DNA of 60,000 nucleotides from Symsagittifera roscoffensis (taxonomy: Eukaryota > Xenacoelomorpha > Acoela > Convolutidae), in NCBI RefSeq assembly GCF_963678635.1, contig NC_087067.1, forward strand, positions 20,210,596-20,270,595, read 5' to 3'. Positions 43,776-54,361 of the stretch are shown here, piece by piece. The translations under genes were made by a program, and so were the position numbers. Numbering within the stretch: position 1 is the first letter of the stretch; each line of letters opens with the position of its first letter. A model generated the notes under the pieces. The model made no database searches, was not told the origin of the DNA, and worked only from the letters and a program-made list of their open reading frames with translations.

Positions 43776-43992
43776 AAGATAGATAAAACGACAGATAAAA
43801 ACGATAGAAAAAATGGATGAAAAATAGAATAAAAAATCAGATAAAAAAAGAGACAACCGTTTGACAGAAGTATTATGTTGATTTGAATCGTGGAATCTAA
43901 ATTGACGGGTAGGTATTAATTCGAACTATAGACAGACGCACTCATTTTAGGGTTGAGAATTCCAAGTTGGTCAGTTGTTTTATCATCAACTA

Positions 43993-44066
43993 GGGCATGA
44001 CTGACACCTCCGGGCATGACTGACATCAACTCGGGCATGACTGACATCAACTAGGGCATGACTGAC
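43993..44066 (+). repeat. Four tandem copies of a ~20-bp unit (GGGCATGACTGAC...)
   Basis: GGGCATGACTGAC begins at 43993, 44012, 44033 and 44054, separated by 'atcaactc'-type linkers. It is followed directly by a strong hairpin. Confidence 0.85.
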
Positions 44067-44067
44067 T

Positions 44068-44097
44068 CACGTTCAAAAAAATAGATTTTTGAACGTG
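44068..44097 (+). other. Perfect 12-bp hairpin
   Basis: CACGTTCAAAAA, loop AATAGA, then TTTTTGAACGTG: a perfect inverted repeat immediately after the 20-bp tandem array. Confidence 0.7.
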
Positions 44098-44504
44098 GAA
44101 ATAACTTGAAAATGAAAATAAAGCTCTCGTTGAAGTTGAAACACAAAAAAATCATAAAAAAGATGATCTTAAATATAGATAAAGTCTTAAGTACAGATTA
44201 AAAAAAGTCAGAACCTAAATATAGATGATAAAAAAGAGTTATAAAAGATAAGACAAGATAGACAAAAAGACACTTACAAAAAATTGGATACTCCCACATA
44301 GCCTGCCCTCAAAAACGAACATATTGCTAAGCAGTAGAATTCAACATGAACTTAAAACATATCATTTTCTTTGAAATCGGAAAAAACTAATAAAAAAGTT
44401 AGATAGATTGAAAAAGATAGATAGATTAAAAAAATAGATGATAGATGGATAAAAAATAGATATATAAAAGAGATACAGAAAAAAATAGAACCTACATATG
44501 CTAA

Positions 44505-44890
44505 TAAATTGCCAATTCGATGCAAAAAAAGTAGCACCAAATACAAAAAGATACTTTGCAGAAAATAAATCGCAAATCAAAAAACCACATTCTATAAACT
44601 ATGCATTTCAAAAAATAGCAAGATATATTTCTTTAAAAAAATTCTGAAATCGAGGTTTTACGATTTTTATGTTGTTTGAAACAAATGGTTTTTTTTCGGT
44701 TCACTTGATGAACTAAAAATGCATCAACTGTAAATAAGCTGTAAAGGTGCAACAAATTGCCAATCAGTTTGTATTGCCAATTCGATGCAGCAAACATTGT
44801 TGCTTTAAGTCGCAACGATATTTGCGACTTAGGTTGAAAAAAAATCAGAAAGTTCGTACTAAAACACTTTACTTCGCAAGTGCAAATAAA
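44505..44890 (+). repeat. Dispersed repeat family E, copy 1
   Basis: Shares ~400 bp of sequence with 48905-49335, for example 'tatgcatttcaaaaaat', 'ttctgaaatcgag', 'atgttgtttgaaacaaa' and 'ttcgtacta..acac'. No coding capacity. Confidence 0.7.
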
Positions 44891-44995
44891 ACAAAAAGAG
44901 CTTCCTAGTTGTAAGTTTTCCCTAGTTTATTTGGTTGCTCTAGTTGTAAGTTCTCAATTGCAATATTTTACAATTAATATATTTGATTTTTAATC

Positions 44996-45433
44996 TGACC
45001 TGATTGACAAAATGGGGGCGGCGTTCAAAAGTGCCCAAGTACAACAGTGCCGAAAAAAGCGGCAAAATTTCGGAATAATTTAAAAGTAATTTCTAAAGAG
45101 CGGGAAATTACTGATGCTAATTAACAAAGTAAATTACTTCAATTTTTACGCCAAATGTCTGCAACTGCAAATTAAACAATTATTTTGGCGCCAAAACGTC
45201 TAAATTGCAAAATTCCTCGCTCAAAATCTCGAAATGTCATTTAAGATTGTAAACGATTGCCATTTAATTTATGGTTGTCCCAAATAATATGTTGATATTT
45301 GTTCAAATTTTTGGCACAGTTGAACAAAGTTTTCATTTTCGGCACTGTTGAACAAAGTTTTCATTTTCGGCACTGTTGTACTTCGGCACTGTTGTACTGC
45401 CCAGACAAAATGCCTTAAATCAGGTCGCAATCT
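44996..45433 (+). mobile_element. Foldback MITE, ~430 bp, with internal triplication
   Basis: The left end has GACCTGATT and, 40 bases inside, GTACAACAGTGCCGAAAA. The right end carries the inverse in the same order (TTTTCGGCACTGTTGTAC ... AATCAGGTC). A 28-bp unit ('gttgaacaaagttttcattttcggcact') is repeated at ~45318-45390. No ORF. The target duplication is not clear. Confidence 0.65.
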
Positions 45434-47290
45434 CACATGAAATTTCTTAGCTGTTAATTCCAAGAAATTTTTATCATCACTTAAACATTGTTTAAACTTT
45501 CCCTCGCCATAGGCATGGCAGTACTAAGAAAAAATTGACTAATTTCTAAACAAATACTAAAGAATTAATAAATTTAAGCCATATATCGCAATGCAGTGTC
45601 GATCTTAGAAAATCAAAAAATTGAGCATAAAGGTTATTTGCAACATACCTTTCAATAAGAAGAGATATATTACTCATTAATTATAAAGGCAAAAAAAATC
45701 ACGCAGCGAGCATAATAATCAAAAATTACCCCTTAGTGTAATACTACCAATAATTCGCTGCTTATGAGAAAATCATTAGCAAGTAATGCGCGCGACCCCA
45801 AAAAGGACGTTTTGGCGAGCGTGAGCTGAAAACTCCTTTCTAGGTCGAAAAACTTTTATTCAAAATTGTAGCATAATTTTTGCATCCTGACACCCAGCAA
45901 AGATAATGAAGAAAAAAATACCGAATCCTGAAAAAATTTAATTCACCCTCAAAATATGATACAAAACTTTTTTTGCTGCTCGAACGACTAAAAAAGAGGC
46001 CTCTAAGCCGGTATATTATAAACAAAAACCATTTACGCCAAAAAAGTGCAAATTAAAACGAAAAAAATAACGGATGTACTGAAATCGGAGTTGGTAATGT
46101 ACAAACAACAAGAAAAAATTTCGAAAAGAACAGGCATTATAAATCATTTCATTTTCAATCAATTATACTACTATTAAGATAGTTTTTGTAAATAAATTAC
46201 TCCGCCAGATGAAATGCTATTCAAAAGTTCCAAATTTACACTTTTGCCAAAAAACTTGGCTTTTGAAACAAATTACAAATAATTCGCGAAATATAACAAA
46301 AAGCGATCCAGCTATTCAAACTGAAACTACCACCTATTGTTATATATCACCAAGAAATCTGTATTTGGCAACTAAATAATCTGTTTATATACTTCTGAAT
46401 TGTCCAGTATGTTTGAGTCGAAGGCTAAAATGATAGATTTATCTCCCTTAAAAGATTTCTCTTTATGTTTCCAATTCTTTGATCGTTTTCTTTCTAGTAC
46501 ACCGCTTCATCTTCCGTGTGAATTGGGATTATCCGTCCTTTTTGGTTGGCGGCAACTACTTTTTGCTCAATTTCGACTTGAATGTATAGTTTTTGGAGCG
46601 TTTCTCGTGATTCACTTATTGAACATTTTCGCCAATTCTAGCGTCACTTCGCTCTGATGGCCACTTCACTGCAACTGTGACAACGACATGTTGGCAAAGC
46701 AGCAGCAACTGCTCCCAAGATACTCCTCACTATTTCAGTTAATGAGATTTCCAGACATACCCCTGAGCTCAAAAGGGGTGTAATGATGTGGATGCTCCTT
46801 TAAATCCACGCACTTAGCTAATAACGAATTGGAATTCTCAACCATATTTTCACAACGTCGAACCTCACGCGATTCACAATTTAGATCATAAGCGATAAAT
46901 CTCACTTTACATTCAAGCTGCCTTTTGAATAAGTTAAGGTCCAGAATTTAGCGCCTCAAAGGATAAGAAAATAACTCAAATATATCTTAGGTCCGTAGTG
47001 CATTCAATTCTTTTTTAAATTAGTGTAGTTTTTTTTGTGCGCTGTGGTTGGAAGAACTATCCGAACGCGTAGAAAGTGTTCGTGACTGAACAATCTAAAA
47101 TAGAATTTCCACAGTTTGTGTAACTATCCCATATTCTGAGAACTTGTGAATCATTGACTTGAAGTTTTGAACGAAATTAAGTGGCCTTCAATTGAAGCCA
47201 ATCGAAGGCGGCTTTAACAAAGGCTCTACAATCAAGGTAGCCCCTCAATAGAAATAAGTGCTGGAAATGGAATACAAAAGCACCACCCCA
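45434..47290 (+). other. Gene-free stretch
   Basis: AT-rich. A short frame at ~46690-46740 (M-L-A-K-Q-Q-Q-L-L-P-R) ends in TTTCAG and looks exon-like in composition but has no supporting partner exon. Nothing else seen. Confidence 0.35.
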
Positions 47291-47302
47291 CTCCCTCCTC
47301 CT

Positions 47303-47420
47303 CCCCCCCCCCCCCCGGTCACGGTTGGAGGGGTCTTAGTTTCATCTGCCTCCAATGGATGACATGTTTCTCTCCCACGGCAAAAAGAAGACCCAAAGTT
47401 GCCCCCCGTACATACTGAAG
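47303..47420 (+). mobile_element. 5'-truncated SINE copy (family S1) after a (C)14 run
   Basis: 'ggtcacggttggaggggtcttagtttcatctgcctcc...atggatgacatgtttctctccca' aligns with the body of the SINE at 49715 ('ggtcaagttggaggggtcccagagtcatccgcctc...atggatgacatctccgctccc'). The tRNA-like head is missing and replaced by poly-C. Confidence 0.6.
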
Positions 47421-47739
47421 ACAAAGAATACCTACCCCAAAAGACAGAGCGGTACCTTGTCAGAGCTTTACTGAATTAGGAATTATCGACAACATTTGTC
47501 CTCGAATAATGAATAACAAACAATAATGGAAAAACATTTCTGAAAATTTTGTTTAAATTTACTAATTTTTCTGCAGAATTGAACTTTGGCTTTTTAAAGA
47601 TATTTTATAGCCAAGGAATCACTAAATGAAGCTTCCAAAACTAATCAATAATTTTTATGGAGTAAAACTAAGTTTTTCACTGTTAAAAAAACTTAGGACC
47701 AAGTCGATCACTTCACCTTTTTTTCTAAGACCTAGTCGA

Positions 47740-48310
47740 TCACTTCAATCGCTCAAAATCAGCCTAACACTCGTTTCAAAGTCGTTTTTCTCGGCCCTGA
47801 GAAAATTTTAATATAACCTTCGAATGACTACTGAAAGGGCTTTGAAATGATATTCCACTCGGCCCATTATTTGTGGTACCTGAGTTTGCGTGGAAAACCA
47901 TAAAACACCCGAAGCCAAAATTCCTTTTTAGAACCTCAATGGTTTTTTATATTCTGTATAATTATCAATTCATCTGGTTCTATTTTTTCCAGATAAAAAA
48001 ATTTTTTCACACACAGCATCACTTGAATCATAGGATTTTGAGCAGTAGAAGTCTAATAAAAGCATTATTTGCTCGCTTTACCCGCAAGAAATTAGATGAA
48101 AATTCAAAAATTTCAAAACTATTTTTCTCGACACTGGGAAATTTTCTTGCAAATTTTCAAGCGTCGTTCGAATCACGACTGAAAAGGCTTTAATATGATA
48201 TATCACTTGATGATTATTTTCTGTTCCTTATTTTGCGGGAAAAAAACTAAAACACATCCGAAGCCAAAGTTTCTCCCCATTTTCATGGTGGTTGGAACAA
48301 TTAAGGCAGT
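47740..48310 (+). repeat. Dispersed repeat family D, copies 2 and 3 in tandem
   Basis: Both copies carry 'tttgatatgatatatcact', 'cctgattttgcgtggaaaac' and 'aaaacacatccgaagccaaagtttctcccc' (with variants), around 47850-47940 and 48175-48290. Same family as 13640 and, inverted, 57.5 and 58.2 kb. Confidence 0.65.
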
Positions 48311-48444
48311 TGGAAAAAATTATGTTCGTCATCAACTATAATTTCGAAAGAAACAATGAAAAGGAAAATACATAAAGCGCAGCAATTGAATGCAGAGGCG
48401 AAGCTGTGCTTTGCAAACACTTGCGAGAACACGACCAAAAAGTA

Positions 48445-48880
48445 GCGCTATTATTATTATTATTATTATGGATTCAGCTATTAGAGCTTGGGTGTTTCCA
48501 CCCTTAAGTTTCAGCGTCATACAAGTTTCCATGTCGAAATATCGTTGTATCTATAGCTTGTCATGAAGTAATTCCAGAAGTGCTTCAGTAGTCGTGGTTT
48601 GAGTCCCTGATGGTTGGAGTAGTCGATTGAATTTGGTAAGATGTTCACAAGTTTGCAGGTTCTGAGCCAAAACTCCTGTTGGTAGATAGATTTCTTTATT
48701 TTCGGCAGTTCGAAAAAAGGTTTCTCTGATAACCGGGTGGCTCTGTCGAATTCCTTTAAACAAAAATCAAGTGAACTAAGAATACGTATAAGCCTCGAAT
48801 TAGCAAAAACTCGGCAATGTATAGGATTCGAATCTGCGACCTTCTTACCCATTCAACCACGCAAGCTTAACAACCGACAA
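48445..48880 (-). mobile_element. tRNA-derived SINE with (ATA)n tail (family S2)
   Basis: On the minus strand there is an A-box-like TGGTTGAATGG (48849-48859) and a perfect B box GATTCGAATCC (48824-48834). A ~350-bp body follows and ends in an ATA trinucleotide tail (48449-48469). This order, tRNA-like pol III promoter, body, then simple tail, defines a SINE. The A-to-B spacing is short, so the anticodon region is deleted. Frames read through the body are not genes. Confidence 0.6.
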
Positions 48881-48904
48881 ACACTAGTCACAACGAAAGC
48901 AGCT

Positions 48905-49335
48905 ATATAAGGTAATAAATTGCCGAACGATTCAGCAAAAGTGGCACCAAACACAAATAGACTCAATTTTGCAAGTAAAAATTTGGATAATAACAAAATG
49001 AAGGCACCCACGCCAACTTTGCATTTAACAAAAAAAGCCTAAAGCCACATTACGTTTAAATTATGCATTTCAAAAAATTGCGAGATATATTGAGTTTTAA
49101 AAAATTCTGAAATCGAGTTTTTATTATTCTTATGTTGTTTGAAACAAACCACTTTTTTAGGTTCATTTGATGGACTAAAAATGCATCAATTGTGTTAACT
49201 TATTACCAATCGAATATCAAAGCACAAACTATGAAAAAGCTGAATGGCGCACCAAAAGTGCCACCAAAATTTGCGACTTGGCTGGAAAAAAAAAGAAAAT
49301 TCGTACTAATACACATTGCTTCGCAAGTGTAAATA
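48905..49335 (+). repeat. Dispersed repeat family E, copy 2
   Basis: Parallels 44505-44890 along its length (see that entry). Confidence 0.7.
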
Positions 49336-49714
49336 ACAAACGAACCTTGAAACGTTTATATTATCCACTATCGAGGTCTGTTGAAACGTTCCGATATCGC
49401 TTAAGCCATCCATTTCAACACTTGTGCATAAGCACTTCTACCATTTTATTATGTCAGTTCTTTTTATTTTTCATATTCTGCATGTTAATCAAGTCATTTC
49501 GTCTGACTTGTGACGCACAAAATATGTCAAGCAATCAATTCAAGTGACTGCGACCCACTTGGTTCTGGTCAGGTGAAACTGCCAGTTTCTGTGGTGCATC
49601 ATGTAGTCTAACTGAGACTTTTTTGGGTCAATGTCAAAGAAACAGCATCCTGACACAACAAACAAACAGAAACAGTCAACCCGTAACAAACAGCAACAGT
49701 TCGCCTAAGCAACC

Positions 49715-49935
49715 AGCCAACGCGCCCGAGTGAGTCAGGGTACGCGTCTCTCAAAATGAGGGTCGTGCGTTCGAATCGCACTTCGGTCAAGTTGGAGGGG
49801 TCCCAGAGTCATCCGCCTCTTCAAGGTGGGAATAGCTACGGCAAAATGGATGACATCTCCGCTCCCTTAAGGTTGGTCCTGCTTTGAGTAGGACTGGGGC
49901 TAAACAACGCAAGCAGGCAAAACACTTACATGTCG
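49715..49935 (+). mobile_element. tRNA-derived SINE (family S1)
   Basis: The tRNA-like head has an A box TGAGTCAGGGTA (49731), an anticodon-like hairpin, and a perfect T arm GTGCG-TTCGAAT-CGCAC containing the B box GTTCGAATC (49769-49777). The expected acceptor partner of the 3' TTCGGTC is absent, so this is not a functional tRNA gene. The head is fused to a body shared with 47318-47420. Extent on the right is approximate. Confidence 0.65.
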
Positions 49936-50303
49936 TACAACTTAGTTTCAGAAAAAACCTACTAACTTTAGAATCTTTCTTGTACGCGCAATGTCAAAAG
50001 AACAAAGCAATCATTTGGTCATAGCGATTCCTTGTTTGGTTATATTGGCTGGACTCCATTAGAAATCAAATGACACATTTGAATGAAACTTTAATGTTTA
50101 GAAAATTATTGTGTGGTCATATATTTCAGTTGCTTTTTGATAAGCTACCATCTGTTAGAACCTTGTCAGTGCTGTCGGTCTCAAAAAATCATTCCGAAAA
50201 ACAATCAAAAGAATGCATGAATTGTCTCAGGAGGAGAACAGCCGCAGTACGCAGTATGGGATGCAGTGTAGCACACACACACACACACACACACACACAG
50301 CAA

Positions 50304-50349
<46 letters not shown>

Positions 50350-51830
50350 CAATCACACACACAGCACAAGTATTGATATATTTTAACTCATTTTCAGGAG
50401 TAGAAAAATGTCTGCAATCTGTTTTCGCAAAACTTGCTAATCGTAAACTTAAGCCATGCAAATCGTCAGCATTCAAATATAGCAGGAGGCCAAAAATGAT
50501 ACATGGAAGGCACGTTTTTCAACCTGAAAATAATGTGAAAAAAGTCATTGCGTGAAAATTTTGACTCATAGTTACAAAGTGTGACAACCTCATCCCAAAA
50601 GGTGGAAAAACGAGTTAAGTTGCAAAAAAAATTTCTTTAAAAAACCGTCTCACTCTTAGTTAGTAATCCGTATATTTCTGCGAAAATAAAATGGAATCGC
50701 CTAGAACCTCAAAACGGATCAACAGTGGACTTCGGCGAACACTCAAAAAGGCAACCTTGATGAGAAACAGCTTCGGATTAAGGAGGTCCATGAACAAAAA
50801 CAACCGATTACAATTTCTATGATGGGTGGATTACTGATGAAAGCAGGTTCCAGCCAACCGATTATAACCAAAAAAGGTAAAAATTGACGCGGTCTATTTC
50901 TGTTTATCCAGTTTTTGCCATCCAAAAGCAAATCAAACTTAATTTTCATCAATCTGTTATACAGCCTCCTTTTATAATCAAAAACAAGCCATCAACATTA
51001 TGGCAGATTGGTCATTTCTTATCAAGTTGAAATTCATTGAACATCGTTCGCAGACAGTTGGGAAAGTATCCACGAATAAGAAACTAGAAAAAAGCTACAA
51101 TTTTTTTATTTTTGACATTTTAAAAGAATTTATTATTGCCTGAAAACCTTTGAATTTCCAGAGGAACTATTCTGATTGAAACTTTTTGAAAAGCTAATCG
51201 ATTTTAAGAGAACTAACTAAATCAGTATTTTGTTGATCCGCAGAGAAAATTGATCCTCAGAAAAGCCCATTCGCGTTATTGCGCACCAATTCTTATCTAC
51301 ATTTCTTATTGGAGTACGCTATTTGCTTTTTCATTCGAAACGAAATTAAAAAAAGCTGAATCAAAATTCTAGCTTATAAATTTAAAAATGAGCGACAACA
51401 AACTTTTCACAAAATTTCATTTGTAATTAAACCACTTATGGTTTTATATAATTTCCTTTTTTTGCGTCTTATTTACTTCAAGAGTTTCTCTATACAAATG
51501 ATATCGGCTCATGTTATTTTATAATTCCCGTTGAATGAAAACAGGTATGTATTGAATCTGTCTTTTGTTTTTGAGACGCTTTACAAGACAAAATGTAAGG
51601 GATCTGTTTTATTTTGAGACGCTTTGGAAAAACTTTTCACTTTTTTCAAATATTTAGTTTTTCTCGAAAACTATTCTGCTGATTTTCAAACAAGTGGTAC
51701 CAACGGTAAATCCTGCGAGCTTGCATGAAAACCTAGTCTCTTTTTACCTTACCTGACTTTCTACAGCCTTCGAAAAAGTGTGTGGGGAATTTTTGACCCA
51801 AATTTTTGGGTTTTTACATTTTCTCAAAAA
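49936..51830 (+). other. Gene-free stretch with a (CA)n microsatellite
   Basis: Apart from (CA)n at 50272-50363 (interrupted twice by GCAAT), no gene or repeat recognised. Confidence 0.4.
50272..50363 (+). repeat. (CA)n microsatellite
   Basis: Three CA blocks separated by 'gcaat' interruptions. It produces an artificial His-Thr frame. Confidence 0.95.
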
Positions 51831-52760
51831 ATACCCTCAAATTCTGCGACTTTGGTTTTAATAGATAGACAGGTTGAGGAAAGCGCCCCTACATAAACAA
51901 CAACGCTTAATTTGTTTACACAAAAAGATATGGCCCTCAAAAAAGTCAAATTTTCGAATTTAGACCGTTTTTTGAAACTTTTTCTTTTCTCAAAAACCTA
52001 CCCTCTCAAATCTGAGATTTTACTTTCAAGAGGTAGAACTGGTTATGGGAAGCTCACCTGCATAAGCACCTACGCTCCATTTTTTACACAAAAAATAAGG
52101 CCCTCAGAAAAAACAAATTTTCGATTTTTTACCGTTTTTTTATAACACGTTGAGTTTTTTTTTTATTACCCTCCCAAATCTGAGATTTCGTTTTTTTTGG
52201 GCAGAGCGACTTCTGATTTTTGACCGTTTTTTATAACTTTTTTTAAACTTCCCTCCCAACTACTGTTTTTATAACTTATTGACTTTTTTTAAAAAATTAC
52301 CCTCCCAAATCTGAGCTTTCGGTTTTAATGGGCAGAGCGACTTCTGATTTTTTGACCGTTTTTTGAAACTTTTTTTTTAAAAACTACCCTACGAAATTTG
52401 AGATTTTAGTTTCAATAGCTAGAACGGGTTATTAGAAGCTCCCCTTAAATATGATCCTCGAAAAATTCAATTTTTTCAAAAATTTCTGAATTTTCTCGAT
52501 AACTACCCTTCCAAATCTGATATTTTGGTTTCAATGGGTAGAACCGTTTCTGCGAAGCTCCTCTGCATAAGCGGTTACACCCAATTTTTTACAAAAAAAA
52601 TTAAGGCCCTCAAAACAACTCAATCTGGTGTCAAGGGTTTAATCGGGGCAACAGGTTGTGAGACGCCTCCTGGCATAAAATGCTACGTCTTAAAATTTGT
52701 ACACAAAAAATTATGTCTCTGGGAAAATACCAAAACGATTAAAATCAAAATTATATTCTA
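51830..52760 (+). repeat. Degenerate tandem array, basic unit ~165 bp, shortened copies
   Basis: The marker 'ccaaatctgagatttt(g/a)(g/c)tttcaat(g)ggtagaac' (variants) lies near 51845, 52010, 52176, 52308, 52396 and 52513. Each unit has 'aaggccctcaaaaaa', 'gaccgttttttgaaactttt' and 'ctaccctccc'. Distances shrink from ~166 to ~90 bp through internal deletions. The sequence is unrelated to the 42-kb satellite. Confidence 0.7.
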
Positions 52761-52984
52761 AGAGCAACAACTAAGGTTTTGGGTGAAGCCCAATTTTTAC
52801 ATTTCTGAAAAATTGCATCATAGGAGGTTGTTTCAAGTGCGTTATTAATTATTGCGGCAGAAGTAAATTAGTGCATGACTCGCACCTACGGTGCTTCAAA
52901 TAAATCGTCAAACTTGAAAAATTGCTTCCTAAAATTTGTACTGAAACAGCAATATTTAATGCAACCGTGAATACTGGGTGTATT

Positions 52985-53180
52985 TAATACTGGGCTATAG
53001 AGTTAAGAATTTCAAATTGGCTTACTTTTTTTATACCTAAGTTTTCAAAAATCAAAATCGAAAACATCATTAAAAACGCGATCTCACAAAAAACAGAAGC
53101 CTTTGAGCAGTCAAACTTGGATGCCAGATTTGCAACCCCCAAGCGTAACCTGACAGCACCCCACTATAGGGCTGAGAGCT
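52985..53180 (+). repeat. Solitary monomer of the 42-kb satellite
   Basis: 'gaaaacatcattaaaaacgcgatctcacaaaa', 'gagcagtcaaacttggatgccagatttgcaa' and 'aagcgtaacctgacagcaccccactatagggctgagag' match the satellite monomer, 9 kb away from the array. Confidence 0.7.
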
Positions 53181-53835
53181 TAATAGTTAGACAAATTGTG
53201 AACAAAAATTTTGATAGTTTTCCGCACGAATAAAGGAAAAATGTAGAGTTGGAGCATTCGCGCTTCAACAGATTTAAGAACGTCGACTTGAGTAAACATT
53301 TCAATCTTTGCAATGTTTTGGCCTTTTAACAGTTGAACATAGCGACTTCTTAAATATGTGCTGAGTGAAAACTTTACAGCACTGCAAAATATTATATAAA
53401 TTTTTGCTAAGCAAGCCAATAAAAACAAGCTCACAAATGCCAGTCACACAATTTATTTTTTTTTTCAATCGAAAAAAAAAACAATCGAAACCAGCACTCT
53501 GACGTTGCAAGAATGCCCGCTCCCAAGCAAGTACGCATGAACAAGTTTTCAACGAATGATGCTTCCATACCATTTGGCAATGAAACCCTTCTCACAATGG
53601 AGATAAAAGTAGAGAAGCAACAACGAAAACGTAAATACTGAAAAAAATCATAAGTGTCGGAGGATTCGGTAGTTTGATATGTTTACTTTTATCAAAAGCG
53701 GTCCTGTTAGAAGACTAACATTAATCGATTGCTCATTTGACTTCTTTCACAATTTCCCATTACAACGAATGCTTACTTAGTTGGTTGTGTGAAAATGATG
53801 GAGTTTCCAACCAACTAAGTTCAGAACAAACAAAT

Positions 53836-54361
53836 GTGGAGCAAAATTTCAAATTACTGCTACAAGCATAGAAGATACCTTATCAAAAGATAAATGATAC
53901 TTTTAACACAATGAACAATTATAGTCCACCATGCTCATCTGAAGGAAAGCAACATATAAATATAAATCATTTGAATCACAGCTCACTAAAAAGTTTATAT
54001 GACGAATAAGTGGAGGCAAAATTTCAAATTACTGCTAAAAGCATAAAAGGCAGCTTATCAAAAGATAAAAGATATTTGAAACACAATGAACAATTATAGT
54101 CCACCATGCTCATCTGAAGGAAAGCAACATATAAATATAAATCATTTGAATCACAGCTCACTGAAAAAGTTTATATGACGAATAAGTGGAGGCAAAATTT
54201 CAAATTACTGCTAAAAGCATAAAAGGCAGCTTATCAAAAGATAAAAGATATTTGAAACACAATGAACAATTATAGTCCACCATGCTCATCTGAAGGAAGG
54301 CAACATTTAAATATAAATCATTTGAATCACAGCTCACTAAAAAAGTTTATATGACGAATAA
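53836..54361 (+). repeat. Three near-identical ~175-bp tandem repeats
   Basis: Units start GTGGAG at 53836, 54010 and 54186; the third ends at 54361 inside the last codons of the B-box gene. Each contains 'cacaatgaacaattatagtccaccatgctcatctgaagga'. Copies 2 and 3 differ at only a few positions, so the duplication is recent. Confidence 0.9.

Noticed and set aside
42206-43856. Several 70-115-codon frames on both strands
   Set aside because: All lie within the satellite and repeat with its period.
46672-46742. Possible exon (M-L-A-K-Q-Q-Q-L-L-P-R) before TTTCAG
   Set aside because: The AG marks an acceptor, not a donor, at its end, and no partner exon is found; composition alone is not enough.
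48517-48852. 111-codon minus-strand frame
   Set aside because: It lies entirely within the S2 SINE body and has no conserved motif.
49715-49790. Functional tRNA gene
   Set aside because: A and B boxes and the T arm are good, but no acceptor stem pairs with the 3' strand and the sequence is fused to a repeated body, so it is a SINE head.
50070-50555. 161-codon open frame with a His-Thr repeat
   Set aside because: It is a translation of the (CA)n microsatellite; the flanks have no protein character.
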